A DNA stretch of 64,000 bases from Synanceia verrucosa (Eukaryota; Chordata; Actinopteri; Perciformes; Synanceiidae): the NCBI GenBank assembly GCA_029721515.1, contig CM056567.1, forward strand, positions 6,957,507 through 7,021,506, written 5' to 3'. Positions 1 through 12,196 of the stretch are shown one piece after another. The notes below the pieces were generated by a model. The model was given only the letters and a program-made list of their open reading frames with translations. It had not been told where the DNA came from and searched no databases. The position numbers and the translations under genes were made by a program. Within the stretch, counting starts at the first letter, position 1. Each line of letters begins with the position of its first letter.

Positions 1-1719
1 TAGATGTCAACAATGACACAAAGCTGATCACAGATCAGAATTTCTGATTTAACAGCCAAAGGGAAAACAGTACTCACCAAAAAGTTACGGACAGCTTGTT
101 CGACCCAGTCAATTAACTAACTGTTTTGACTGAACATGACTAAAGTCTGAACAATATGGGTATTTTTAGACCCCACAGTGAGTGAAGCCAATCATTCCCT
201 GTGTAAGTCTTTCTCACATACGCAGCTAATGCCAGTTAAAGATGGCCGACACTGTGTTCCTCACAGACCAGAGTAATGCCTCGCTAAATAATGCTGTGCA
301 AACTGAGCGTGTAATTCAATTTCCTGTGCCGACTGTAAAACACTAATTGCCAGAATGCTGTAACCGCTGATAAATACAAGTGAAAGAGGGACGATAAATG
401 TGTCGCTGTAACGAAAAAAATAAAGAAATCATGAGGCTCGTTTCGAGTCAGAGTCTGTGGGTCGTGGCTGCCAGTCCTGTGGTGAGAAACCAGAGTAAAA
501 ATGGAGGAGGGAGGCAGGATTTATGGTTTCTTTCCGTGTTGTGCTGTGCCTCTGCGTCAAAAGGAGACTGCTGCTGACACATCTCAGAGAATTCAAAACA
601 AATATTAGGGATTTCTTTTATGCAAATGCTCTAAAGACTTTTAACTTGGCGGGGGAGTGCTGATCTGTTATTAGTGTTTAGGGAAAAATACAATATTCAT
701 ACTCTGCTTCAGGTCATACAGTAATCCTATGCAGAGGATAAAGCTGCTCAGTCATCAGTGGATGTCGCTCCATCTCTTTGCTCACTCTCATGAAAACCTA
801 CAGATAGACTGTGTGCATTCTTGCAGGATGAACATGCATAAAGTATGCACGAGCATGTTTGTGCGCTTGCCTTCATATCCAACATATTAGGGTTGGAAAG
901 TTTCCCTGTCGGCCTGGTCGGCAGGCATCTGAGGCGCTTCCCTGCTGCAGAGCCCCAAAACCCCAGTCCCCAATCACCGAGCAGCGCTCTAATTAGCAGC
1001 TACCGCCATGGAGCCTGTGGTCACAGGCCGCCTCGCTTCCAGCTCTGAGCTCTGCTACTGCAGGGATCAGAGAGAGACCTGCGCTCACACTTTGTTCAAA
1101 ACTGGACCTGACCAAAGATTTTCATAAACTTCAGCGCTCTGCTCTTTGCCTGAGGGACCGGAGCTTTTTGGCTCTTTATGAACAGTCAAACTTTTTACGA
1201 GACAAAGTGCTGTTTTTGAAATTATTGACAAACTCTGAAGGGTTCAACTTTTAAAATGCTACATGAGATCCGTTCACACTGATGGTAATGTCTAGAGATG
1301 AAATGAAATTCCACTTTAAAGCAGCTGCCTTTTAATAATATTCTTATATTAACAAAAGACCACATGGTTACATGTTTAAGGTCTGCCTAAATGTCCATAG
1401 TGGCATGTCACTGATTATGGTAGACAAAGTGAATGATGCTTACTGGCTACATGATTAAGTTCACTATGAATTCAGACCACAAATGGACAAAATATAAACA
1501 GAGATTTTATTATTATTTTTACTATTTGCAAAGAAAAAATGTGGGGAAAATTTGAATTTTTCTGCTTTTATTTCTTCTTATATGTTCAGTACTTTGAGAA
1601 AAGCTTTCCTGAAAGCACAAAAAATGCTTTTGATTTTTAGTTTGATTCCTGAAAACTTTTTTTATGTTATCTAGGAACATTTTTTCTGTTGAAATAATAT
1701 GAAGGCTGAGGTGTTTTAC
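1..1719. other. Non-coding stretch left of slc25a13 exon 15
   Basis: This is where exon 16 of slc25a13 (third carrier repeat with the P-x-D-x-x-K signature) would be expected next on the minus strand, but I find no match to it or to exons 17-18. Either they lie further left, beyond the window, or they are lost. The stretch is AT-rich with no long simple repeat. The small open frames here (for example 845-1048 +, 1522-1722 -) resemble no known protein. Confidence 0.5.
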
Positions 1720-1848
1720 CATGCTTTACAGCATCTCTGCTGGCCCTATCCTGCCGTCCTCCTCAGAGAAGTAAGTCCTGAGGTGGGCGTAGCACGGGAA
1801 GTAGATGGTTGAGAAGGGGATGTCACGGAGGAAACAGACCTTGGATCC
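1720..1848 (-). pseudogene. slc25a13: slc25a13 exon 15 remnant, 10 nt short, premature TAA
   Basis: Acceptor CTAG precedes GGA TCC AAG; the frame then reads GSKVCFLRDIPFSTIYF and continues to PAEML, matching the human exon 15 segment with CFLRDIPFSAIYFPCYAH. After 40 codons it meets TAA (1728-1726), and a GTAAAA donor follows at 1719. The exon is 129 nt against 139 in human, so about 10 nt near the 3' end, where a Leu-Ala-Gly-Ala-Ile-Ala stretch is expected, were lost. This shifts the frame and removes the end of transmembrane helix 5. Confidence 0.85.
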
Positions 1849-2173
1849 CTAGAGAAAGAAAGACATTTTAAGTCATAATATCAGGTTTAGAGTTAAGTTC
1901 TCAAAGAAAAACAAAGACAGATCATTACAAACAGAAAGAAGAGCAAAAAAGAAAAAAAGGGGCTCAAACGGAATCAAACCAATTGTTTATTTTTTTGCCA
2001 AAATCATCATCATTTAAACTGTCCAGATCCAGAACCAGCTATTCAAGCATTAACTGATGTTACACCCAAGAAACTATTTTCCAAAGGAGTCCAGGAAAAG
2101 CAGAGTGAAATATCGCTCACAACATGCCGAACAAGTCATGTTTCTCTAGATGCAAACAATCTGTGTGCTCAGC

Positions 2174-2230
<57 letters not shown>

Positions 2231-4765
2231 AAAAGCAGAGAAAGACAGTCTGGCTGACGAAGATGACTCCTTGTCTGCCACTGTAAACAACACTATATCA
2301 TCAAGCCTATTGAGTTTCCTGCTGTATTTCAACCCTGTTGATCCACTGCCACCGTCTTGGTAGAGCAACTACAGTCAACAGAGGGTGTTTAAAGAGCTGG
2401 AAGGGTCTCCCTGTTTGGGACAGGCCTCATTTACTCCTATGGGAACAGAGAGAGGATTGGCAGATACCTGGGCTATCTCTTTCCCTCTCTTTCCTCTGGC
2501 ACTTCTTGCTTGCCTGTCCCTCCTGCTGGCTGCTGAAAGCTGGGAGATTCTATCGAGGCAGGACAGACAAACAGCGTCACAGGGACTAGAGGCCTTCATA
2601 TCAGGGTAATGATGTTGGGTGAGGCGCTGGCATAGCGATGGCTGAGAGACTGTGTGTACTGAATCCTTAAGATGAAATCAAATGATTGACTTGGTCTAAT
2701 GTAGTGATGCACTGAAAAAAACACATAATAAATCCATAGATTAAAAGCTTCTGGTTTGGTACAGTGACAGCTTTCCCCCAGTGTTGAATGGTGGCGCTAG
2801 TGCGTTAGCCACCCTACCAACCGGTAGCTCCACCAGTGGAGGGTGAGCGTCAGGATAATTACCCTGACAAAGGCTGCTCTGTGCCTGGGTGCAGCCCCTC
2901 CGGAGCCAGCCCGTCTGGGGTTTGCAGGCTGGAGCTCGTCTCTCCCCGCCTCCCCACCACCACCACCACCACCGCCAACACCACTACTGCTTTCTCAATG
3001 CACTTTGTCTCCTCTCTATGCCTGGACCAGGAGACGAACACAATGAGGTATGTGCACAAGCATGCACACTTTTACACACACTCACATGGGTAATGCAGCT
3101 TTCTCACAGACAGCTGAATGGAGATGAGGAGTGAGCGCACAACTACAGGAACAAGAGGCAGGTAGACGGAGACAAGAGGAGGCACCATGCTACCAAAAGG
3201 TTTACGTGGAAACTGACAGGTGGTCACCTGGGAGACTCAGACTGTGTCCAAAATCACTCGTTTGCCATTTTGTTGAGCACAGTGAGCATTGTTACCCCAT
3301 ACAATATAAATATGCCACAGTACATCCTATAAGCAGTGTACTACTAAGTACCAAGCTCTCATATACCACAAGAGGAAAATGGCAGACAGATGACAGGAGA
3401 GAGAGCAACACGACTGAAATCCACAAGATGCCCCGTGACAATAATGTTGAATGAAGCTCTCTCAGAATAACATCATACATGTCCATATTTATTATGGCAT
3501 GGAGAAAATGATGATGTTATTTTTTTTATTTTGGAGATGAGCTCACTACATGATCCTTCATACAGAGCTTGGACTATCAAAGTCCTGTCTAAGGAAGGGT
3601 AGATGATCTTCATTGGAATTTGACAATCATCTTACTTACAAATTAATACAACTGTGAGATTGACATTTTCACAGTTGATTGTGTTTACAGTTGAAACAGA
3701 ATGTCCCCTGCTGAGCTCCATTAGGACTTATTTATGTAATTTAATTAGACATGCTCTGTTTTACCCTGAGGGCTAATGTTCTTGTCTCTCCAGTAAAGCT
3801 GCTAGTGTTAACGGTAGCCACAGCTCCTTCACTGATTCCTATAATGATTCCTATAGCTCTGTGTCTAACTGGTGGCCCCAAATAAAAACACTAGGTGGCT
3901 TCCCATCTCAGTGGTGCGAACACACCACTGTTACAAGCCATGATATTTATACAAACAATACTTACAGCAACTACTCAATGATATTTTCATATTAGCCCCT
4001 TCTGACACTATAGTCTTTCATAATCATCACACTGTACAACCATGATATGGTCAAACAGTGCGCTGTAATTTTTAGCCCCGTGCCACTGAAAAATACTAAT
4101 TATGGCAATTAAGGTTAAATACAGCTTTTAGCATAAATTGTGTCTTTTCTTGTTCTTGAACAGAAGACCATGTGGAATTGTTGATTTAAATGAAGGCTGA
4201 TGTGGGGTAAAGCTATGTATTATTACACAATAGTTAATAGAAAAATCACATATGATTTAGTCATAAGAGTAATGACAAATAATGGATTGTTGTGAAATCG
4301 TGAGGCTGATGAAAATACAATGGAAGGGATACTGGACGGCTAATGAATCTAGTGGAAACAAAGTCAAACTTCAGCGTTATATGAAATGTGCCTCTGGGCT
4401 TCCTCCATGACTGACTGCCCCTCTCATTTTGAGTTATGTCTTCAGCCTAATGATGTAGCATGTAGCATCCCAGTTAGCGGCTCTTCATTCTGCACATTAC
4501 CTCATGCAATGTAGTAACATACGCACATGGTTGGATGCCATTGTTAGCCTAAAATTAAATTTAATTTCTTGTGTGAAAAAATGCTGTGGTATTTCAGGAG
4601 AATAAAAAAAACTGCATTCAAATGTACATCATACATTTATTCATTTTCTATTCTATAAACACTTTAGTTACTTTTAAATGCAGAAGTTTCAGATGATGAG
4701 GTACAAGCAGGATGATTTGTGCTTCAGATATTTACATGCACCTCCAACCCAGCGGGGTTTCTCAC
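1849..4765. other. Intron 14 of the slc25a13 copy
   Basis: Non-coding. It holds a (GA)n microsatellite at 2177-2226, a short CAC/CCA tract near 2955-2975, and otherwise AT-rich unique-looking sequence. Open frames around 2124-3134 come from the simple repeats and their flanks and look like no known protein. Confidence 0.6.
2177..2226. repeat. (GA)n microsatellite
   Basis: About 25 uninterrupted GA units. The tract creates Arg/Glu-rich (+) and Ser/Leu-rich (-) spurious frames. Confidence 0.97.
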
Positions 4766-4906
4766 CTTATGAAGTCCAAAGAAGCCCAGGTCCCTGATGA
4801 CAGACAGGGCGCTGACTCTCGGCCCTGTGGTGATCTCTCTTGCAATCTGCAGACGAATCTTTACAATCTCCACAGGGTTGGTGAAGATCACCTGGAAGCC
4901 TCCAGC
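4766..4906 (-). pseudogene. slc25a13: slc25a13 exon 14 (second carrier repeat), frame intact
   Basis: Acceptor CCAG and donor GTGAGA bracket 141 nt (47 codons), the human length. The translation starts AGGFQVIFTNPVEIVKIRLQ and ends GPRVSALSVIRDLGFFGLHK. It contains the mitochondrial carrier signature P-V-E-I-V-K (P-x-[DE]-x-x-[KR]) of the second repeat. The usual Ile-Tyr-Lys at the end is Leu-His-Lys here. The exon itself is open, but exons 11, 13 and 15 around it are broken. Confidence 0.93.
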
Positions 4907-7900
4907 CTGGACGGTCAGATTGATAAAAAGAAAATAATGAATGAACTCCAACAAGAGAGATGGATTAAATTAAACATGAAAACTGACACTAATCATTAGT
5001 ATTAGCTGCAGCAACTATCCTCCAATTCCAGCACAGTTTGTCAGTGTTGTAGTGTTGTGCTGTAGTACGAGGGTTCCACATTCATTTCAAAATAATACAC
5101 TAATTGAATAAAGTCATACACTCAAGATTGAAAATATAATTATTATCTTGCTTGTATGTGACTGTAGCAAGTGATGCAACTTAACAATGGTGCCGCCTCA
5201 GCAACCAGCTGCAAAACAAACATGACGAGAGTACAGGAGGGTACAGGAGAATACCAGGAAATCCAGCTGATGCAGAGGAGTCTGTCAGCTGTTTGTCTTC
5301 GTTACACAGAGCCTGAGGGAACTCTGACTTCTCTTTTTCTCTGCAACCTCTCACTTGGCACCGCCCTCCAAACCTGTACTTCTGAGGGCAACAATACTGC
5401 AGCAAGTTCAAACTGGATTCTTTGCCTTTCGAGCCGGCAGGGGTTTTAAGTATAAAGAGGCAACTGCTGTGGCAGAGTTGTGGCGAGACAAATGGTTAAC
5501 TGTGTCTAGTCAGGGAACATGACGGCATTTCCAGAATGCCTCTTGATACTGAGAGATGTTTACACCATTTCAGGATTTATAAGTGTTTTTCTTTCGGACT
5601 TCTTCCTCTGAATGTCTCTGCCAGCGTTGTGTCTCTCCCTTTCTTGCTTTGACCTCCTCTCAAACAATCTTCTCTAATATTGTCTCTCTCTTGCTACGGT
5701 TGCCAGTGGTTACCGTAGCTACACGCAAAAGGGTGGCACATCGCAATTAGATAGCAATCGGTTGCCATGGCGCCATTTCTGTCTTAAATAGGCCTGGTCT
5801 GTTTGTTGTTGTTTCTCTCCTTTTCTCCCCCGCCTTCAGTTGCTTCGTTATGAATGATGGATTGTGCTCGTCGCCTCCTGCTTTACGGGAAGGCATCAAG
5901 CTCCAATCTGCAACATGGGCATTTTTTTTTTTTGCTCAATTTCCCTCAGTTTTAAGTGTTGCCATATATTGCCAACGAGAAGAGGGGGAGGAGGCAGAGA
6001 CAGAGATCATAATAGTCTCATTGAAGGTGTGTGTAGCCGCTTTTTAAATAACACAGAGTATCGTGGCTACAGCTTCCCTTCCAGACCCAACGAGAGGCTG
6101 CGAATAGCAGGAGGGCTGCTGCTCCAAAGCTGCTACATCTCACAGCTAACTCTTTATGACTTGTTTTATGGAAATAACCGAGTTGATTACATGCTGGCTA
6201 ATAGTGTGAGCATCAAGAGGCTATTGGCTCCGGCCCCTAGCAGTGTTGGCTGCTTCAATTGGAAACTAATGACGGTGGAGATGGAGATGTTGTTTACTCA
6301 AGGAGAGTAAACAACAACATTGTCCCGAGAGATGAGCTGACAATTAGGCCTGACAACGCAAGATAAAAGGAGTGAGAGTCACGGGGCTTTTTGTGCACTT
6401 CACCATCCCACGTTCCTGCTCAACTGTGGCAAATAAACTTGAAAACTTTGAGCATCCAGGACAAGAGAGGATCAGACAAATAAACAGAATGAGCTAATGA
6501 GAGAGAGAAAGACGGGGAGAGAGAAACAAGAGAGAGGAGTAGTCAAAACAAAAGAGGTGAGGGAAGGTCGAGGTCGAGGCAGAGAGGTTGAGGGTTGTGA
6601 TTATGGAGTGACAGCGCCGGCAGCTCTCTGATGATTCTCAGGTAATTACAAGGCAAGGTGATCCTTAGAAACCTGGACGTCAGCACCTTATGCACGCATC
6701 ACAGCTCCTGTCTGTGTGTGTGTGTGTGTGTGTGTGCTGCAAAGAGCATTGCAGGAACTTAGTAAAGTTCAACACAAAAACACATAAACAACATTAACTG
6801 CTCTCCATAAATAACAATTCAGTAGTGCTTAATCCCTACATGTGCAGGTCTGGGTGTGTATATTAGATTATCTGATAATGATTTCATAATTCACATCAAG
6901 CCTGAATGAGAAACTCATTACAAAGGCTTAAACCAGCGATGCACACTGTGCTACATTCACACTGAACACAGACAAAGTATTACTGTATTTTGACTCTCAG
7001 TTGTACCGCACTTCCCCTTTCAGCAATGACCCAGTGAGTATTTTGTGTAACTTAAGTCCTAAAATGCAGGCCAGTAACTGCCAGATAAGCATCCAGCCAG
7101 CTCAGTCAACGGAGCATGCCATTCTTACCAAATAATCATTAGAAACTGGCAGCCCACACTGGAGCTTAATGGTGCTGAGCCACAGATTTAGAGAGGGTAA
7201 GAGGAGGGAGCGAGAGGAGGAGGTGAGGTAGTGAGGAGAGGACAGAGGTTTAAGAGGAATAATGAAGAGAAAGGGATGAGGCAGCACCTTAAAGGAGCTA
7301 AATATGCTCTGAGATGAATGTACCGCACAGAAAGAGAGAATTACTTTTCCCCTGTCTTTCTCTCTTTCCGTCTTTTACTTTATAGACTGTGGACCTGAAG
7401 CTGACACTGTGGTCCAAACCAGCACTTTCACAGCTACCAAATGATATAAACAGATTTCATGTGCTGCGGCTGGAGCCTCACTAAAACAGGGTTCAGGAAG
7501 GTTCGGCGTCAATGTGTGTGTGATTGTGTGCAAGTATGTGTGAGATAAAGTGGCAGCAGAGTGCAGTGCCAGCACTAACACCGGGGCCTCAGCCAGGATG
7601 AAAGGAGCTGTCACGACGGCTCATGGAGGAAAAGAGGAAAAATCCATCCATCCACACTTCTCTACATTTATCCTTCCTATGCATCTGTTATGGTTCTGCT
7701 TCTGAATCCATATGGGCTGTATAAAAAAATGCACCCACTAGTTTTCACACCCAGTACAGTGCCGAACATTTCTACAATATATTTGCTTTCCAGCGGTTAG
7801 CTTTACTTTTTATTTCTCTCACAAAACAAAAAAAGAGCTAAATTTTACAGCAAATGAACAGTGATAACACATTTCTTAAACACATTTCTAAAACTAATAA

Positions 7901-8049
7901 GGTCAATTGAATGTGCCTGAGTGGAGCTAAACCCATAATGACTTGTGTATCCTGAAATACTTTGCTTTAGTGATCAGCATCAAAAGAGAGTTGAGTGAAA
8001 GACCTTCTTTCATTTGCTCAGACTCAAGCTGCCGTCCTTGGTGGACTCA

Positions 8050-8098
<49 letters not shown>

Positions 8099-8790
8099 GG
8101 GGGTAGCCTGTGACAGCTCAGTGATCAAACCCTAAGATGGGAGGGGTGCAGGTAACAGACTGGTAGGGGTCTCAGGTAGCAGCCGCTGTCAATCTTCATC
8201 TCCTCCCTGCAAGAGTGTGTGTGCATGTGTGTGTGTGTGTGCTTTCGTGCACCTGTATGCTCCTCTGTTTGTCATGCATGTTAATGCTCCTGTAAGCATG
8301 TACAGTATGCACGCTCGTCCTTTCATGTGTGATCTTCACACATTCCATCAACAAACAGCGACTTCTGGCCTCCAAACAGATCCATGTCTGTCTGCTCAAC
8401 TGTCAAAGGGGCGGCGCACAGAAAACTGGTAAACATGGTTCAGAGATGTGTGCTGCCTTAGTGCTGTACACGCTGTCTGTGTACCATAAGACATCATTTC
8501 AGCACAGTGCACTTGACGATGATGAAGAGAGAGAGAGGCTCCATGTTTTGGGGCTTTTATGGAAAAGAAGGTGAAATATGCTGTGCTGACTGTATTTGAG
8601 TGGTTGCACACTGTCACAAAGTTGCTGACTATCTGTCGTCAAATTCATACTGACCGACAACACTCTCATAGAAACCATAGGAGAGATTTGGGTTCACTTG
8701 GGTGTGATTAGACACTCACTCGATTAAGAAACTGCTGTTTTAGTCAGAATTAACATGTAGAACCAGACACCAAACTGACTTAAAACTCAC
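4907..8790. other. Intron 13 of the slc25a13 copy
   Basis: Non-coding. It contains GT microsatellites at 6713-6736, 8052-8097 and 8214-8240, and a purine-rich stretch at 6490-6600. A stretch at 5695-5790 carries several GGTTGCC/GGTTACC words. The 148-codon frame at 5864-6310 (+) has no recognisable domain and I do not call it a gene. Confidence 0.55.
8052..8097. repeat. (GT)n microsatellite
   Basis: Uninterrupted GT tract of about 46 nt inside intron 13 of the slc25a13 copy. Confidence 0.97.
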
Positions 8791-8871
8791 ACATTCACTG
8801 ACGAGGAGTTCAGCTGCCAGTGGGACTGTGTCATTTTTGTGTCTGGTCTTCCCTCACACAAAGTCATTCAC
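8791..8871 (-). pseudogene. slc25a13: slc25a13 exon 13, in-frame TGA at codon 6
   Basis: Acceptor TTTCCAG and donor GTGAGT bracket 81 nt, the human exon 13 length. The frame reads Val-Asn-Asp-Phe-Val, then TGA at 8856-8854 where human has Arg. It continues in the same frame through His-Lys and the matching PLAAE block (human SVPLAAEILAGGC) to a terminal Cys. Expected Ala-Gly-Gly is Val-Ser-Glu. Length and splice sites are perfect, so the TGA is a substitution and not an alignment artefact. Confidence 0.9.
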
Positions 8872-9129
8872 CTGGAAACAAAGATGACAAGATCAAGCAA
8901 AGACCAAGGGTTTGTAAAGCTGGTATGGAGGGACATTACATGAAATATACATTTGTTTTAAAAAAAGGTGGAAAATTAACAAAATGTGTTATGTGAATGT
9001 AACATCACACTGGGTAATAACTCTCATCTATTTATATGTTACGGGTAACAATATCCAAAAGACTGAAGCCATCGAGGCACCTCATGGACATTTTTCTGTG
9101 TTTATGCGCTTTCTAACGCAGTGACTTAC

Positions 9130-9182
9130 TGTGAGCTTTATGGCTTTCTCGGGCGCCACACCCAGTAGCTGCGGTACAAGGC
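9130..9182 (-). pseudogene. slc25a13: slc25a13 exon 12, frame intact
   Basis: Acceptor GATAG and donor GTAAGT bracket 53 nt, exactly the human exon 12 length and phase (two bases completing a Gly codon, then 17 codons). The translation LVPQLLGVAPEKAIKLT differs from human LLPQLLGVAPEKAIKLT at one residue. It forms the region around transmembrane helix 2. Intron 12 (8872-9129) is only 258 nt. Confidence 0.93.
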
Positions 9183-9596
9183 CTATCATTAGAAAATGAC
9201 GAGATGATTAGAAAAAAAGAGAGCTGTGGTACCCCTACCCACACACACACACACACACACACGTATACATGTACCACTTCCACACACTCCACATGATGTG
9301 TGGCTTCCCGCTGCATGCGTCTGACCCTGCAAGATCCTCCAGACACTAATGAAATCTATTGATGTGGAGTGTGGGGACATCAGAGTAGCAACGAGAAAGA
9401 GAGGGAGAAGGGGTAAAGAGAGGATAAAGAGAGAAACTGCTTCCCAGAATAGGAAAAAAAAAGGGCAGAGTATAAAACAAACCAACCAAAAGTTTACGCA
9501 GACCTCAATTACAACCCAGAGCAGGATAAAAATAAACAAAATAATCACAACAGAGCACAATGAAACTTGGCCCCCTACCCAGCCCCAAGGCAAGGG

Positions 9597-9597
<1 letters not shown>

Positions 9598-9642
<45 letters not shown>
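9598..9642. repeat. (CA)n microsatellite
   Basis: Uninterrupted CA tract of about 45 nt. Confidence 0.97.
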
Positions 9643-9644
<2 letters not shown>

Positions 9645-9954
9645 ATCATATCACATAATGACCTACAGTAGGTGGTGTGTAACGAGGCCACACACACATA
9701 ATCATATCCTCAATTTGGAACTTGGCAAAAGGAACTGATGTCTGGACGTCATAAAAAAAAAAAACCAAAAACATTTTTTAACACTTTCTTCGACACAGGA
9801 TGATCATGCATACTCACGATAGCACACAGGGAAATACATCTAATTTATTTTGGCTAAACCATATCTATAGGAAGATGCTCCTGCTTCTCTTGTGGTGTTT
9901 TGTTATGTGACATTTTGCTACATTAGTGATTGAGCCTATATGGTAAGGCCACAA

Positions 9955-10186
9955 ATGATGATTATTTTCATTGTTGATTATTGTGTTTAGTCTCATGTCA
10001 GAAAATTGGTGATCAGTGTTTCATAAAGCGCGAGATGACGTCCTCAAATGTGTCCACGACTCAAATATATGTGTGTAAAGATTAACATTAATGGAGTTGG
10101 AATCAGAGATTTTTTTACTATTATCTTTTAAACTGATTAATAATTTAATAGTTAAACTAACTCATTGTTGCAGCTATACAACTTTG
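9955..10186 (+). repeat. Teleost interspersed repeat (GATTAAT-rich family), near full-length copy
   Basis: It opens with ATGATTATTTTCATTGTTGA, has the internal word GATGACGTCCTCAAATGTG and closes with AGTTAAACTAACTC then GTTGCAGCT. I recognise this arrangement from a repeat that is abundant in many teleost genomes; other partial copies in this window appear near 12650, 23160 and 51785. Family name and origin are not certain, so I describe it only as an interspersed repeat. Confidence 0.55.
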
Positions 10187-11071
10187 GTTTTCAGACAAGG
10201 TTTTTGGTGAAAGCACTCTCACCTTATGTCACATAACTATGGTTTGGCTGTCAGGGCATCCGTCTGGCCTTCTACCTGGAGCCAGACCTGTCTGTCTCTG
10301 CGTCTGTGAATCCATCCCACTCTTGATGGCCTTTGTGTTTCCCACAGAAATTCAGGCATTCAAGTTTCCTCTCGGGAGCCCAGCACTGTCAATCAGAATC
10401 ATGGGATTTTAAAAAGGCCCCGCCACGGTTCCAGGGGACCTTTTTTCAATCCTCCTTCAATCCGACCCCAACAATACCGACACAGACACCCTAACCCCAG
10501 CTACTGAAGACAGGGCAGGTAGTCATTAGGGATGCCGTGCCCTGGTATGTGCGTACCTGAATGACCGAGCAGTCGCCTGCCTGTGTGTCTGTGTGTAAGT
10601 CCAGACATGCGACATCACCACATCGTGACACAGTCCTAAAGGTATGTGGCCTGAAAGTCCTCAGCAAGCCGGTAATCACTTCAAAGGAGACAGGTCAACA
10701 GAGCGGTGAACTCGCTCAGCCCTCCGGTCCACCCTGCACTTTTCTTCTCCTCTTCCTTCTCTTCACTTTTATTGTTCCTGCTACTCATTTATTCTCTCAT
10801 AGCCCTTTTAAAAAAAAAAAAAAAAAAGTCTGTTTTGGGGATTTGACTGCCTGTGAGTAGTGTTTCCTGAAAGCTGCATGTAAATACAAATTTGGGAATC
10901 AATTTTGACCAATTTATTACAGTTAATAACTTTGAGTATATTATCTGTTAAACCTATGGTTAAACATGGTACACAGTCATTGGAGGTAATGTATTTATGA
11001 GAATGTATAACAAACACAAGCTAAGAACTAATATATAGATATATAATATTACACATTCTACACAAACTGAC

Positions 11072-11120
11072 CTCAGTAAAGGCCAAAGACGCCCTCATAG
11101 CGCACCACCTTCCTGAAGCA
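11072..11120 (-). pseudogene. slc25a13: slc25a13 exon 11 remnant, 5' two-thirds missing, Arg to TGA
   Basis: The frame reads CFRKVVRYEGVFGLY, then TGA (11075-11073), then G and a GTCAGT donor. Human has CFKKVLRYEGFFGLYR plus the first base of Gly at the same junction, so the TGA replaces Arg (CGA to TGA would be one CpG transition). Upstream of the Cys codon the match ends abruptly. The expected ~110 nt with the first carrier signature (P-I-D-L-V-K) are nowhere between here and exon 10. A pyrimidine-rich TTTTTCCTGAG directly precedes the remnant and could act as a cryptic acceptor, but joining it to exon 10 gives a frameshift. Confidence 0.85.
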
Positions 11121-12111
11121 CTCAGGAAAAACAGTGAAGAAATGCAACAGATGTGGTGGAGTAGGAGTAAAGGGAAAAGGTTATATTATATTTGATGACA
11201 GTTACTTTCAGATTCTACTGAGAATGACCTGTGTGAAGTGCAACTAGAGATTCAGAGTAAATGAATGAAACGACTCAGGATCATGGACCCACTCATCAGC
11301 AGATTGAAACTAACAATTTATGACAAGTTTGTGCCATTACAGAGTTTGGAAAATTTGGAAAGACTAGAAATATACCTCATCAAAAGAAGTAGGAGATGAT
11401 TGGAATTTTTTTTTTTACAGTGCTACAAAGCTTTGCTAAACACCAGAGAAGACAGGTGAGAAAATCTGTTTTTGGATGAGCTAAACCTTTAAGAGGATGA
11501 AGAGGAAAAGGCAGAGGAGGAAGAGGAAGTCTGTCGGGGTAGTGCTATGAAAGATATCGAAATGTTTTGAGTCCCAGTGTCTTCGTCCTGTCAGACGGAC
11601 ACAAACAAAAAGAACCGACCCAAGGCGACAGACTTAATTAGAGAGAGACAGAGGGAGAAGAAGGGATGGCAGACCCATACCACCTTATTAAGCTGTCTCC
11701 CTTGGGACAGAAGGAGGAGGAATGAAGGAAGGGAGGAGGAGGACAAAACAGTGGGGAGTCCGAAGCCAAACACAAGGCCCAGGCAACACCCTTCACAAGT
11801 ACAAAAGAATCCACACAGGAGGGATTTCGCATGGCATGAAGAGAGGAGAGGCAGGACAGAGTGAGGTAGAGGGATGGTAAAGAGCAGGAGAGAGACGGAA
11901 AGAGAGACAGAAATAAAGAGAAGGAGCACCTCTCTTTAAGCAGTGGAGCAGCCTCTAAAGCAATAGAGGGGCTATTGTCCTCTCTCTTTCTCTCTCTCTC
12001 ACCCTTTTCTTATGAGGGCAGCAAAGGGTGGGGGGGCAGGTAGACGTTAGCAGGTAGGTGGGTGGGAGGTTGGTGAAGGTATGCAGGGAGCCAATGGGGC
12101 GTGACTCTTAC
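11121..12111. other. Intron 10, including the deleted part of exon 11
   Basis: No coding match on the minus strand, although the first two-thirds of exon 11 should lie at the left end of this stretch. The sequence is AT-rich on the left. From about 11490 to 12000 it is purine-rich (GGAGGA, GAGAGA), which produces the arginine- and serine-rich spurious frames at 11577-11929. Confidence 0.6.
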
Positions 12112-12196
12112 CCCCTGCCACTGAGCCAAGGGCGAACCTGTAGGCCGACTCTGCCGCCTGGATGAGGACGGGGCGGGAGACGTCAGCGCCTAACTG
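12112..12196 (-). pseudogene. slc25a13: slc25a13 exon 10, frame intact
   Basis: Acceptor GAGCAG and donor GTAAGA bracket 85 nt, the human size and phase. The frame reads QLGADVSRPVLIQAAESAYR then FALGSVAG. Human has [21 protein letters not shown] here. It covers the linker into the first transmembrane helix of the carrier domain. Confidence 0.92.

Larger units (their letters stand above)
9183..11071. other. Intron 11 of the slc25a13 copy
   Basis: Non-coding. It holds CA tracts at 9241-9262 and 9598-9642, an interspersed repeat copy at 9955-10186 and an A-run near 10810-10827. The 149-codon minus-strand frame at 9189-9638 is mostly translated CA/GT repeat. Confidence 0.55.

Noticed and set aside
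5864..6310. 148-codon plus-strand frame
   Set aside because: No similarity that I recognise; lies in intron 13; composition is that of non-coding DNA.
9189..9638. 149-codon minus-strand frame with Cys-Val repeats
   Set aside because: Mostly the translation of CA/GT microsatellites.
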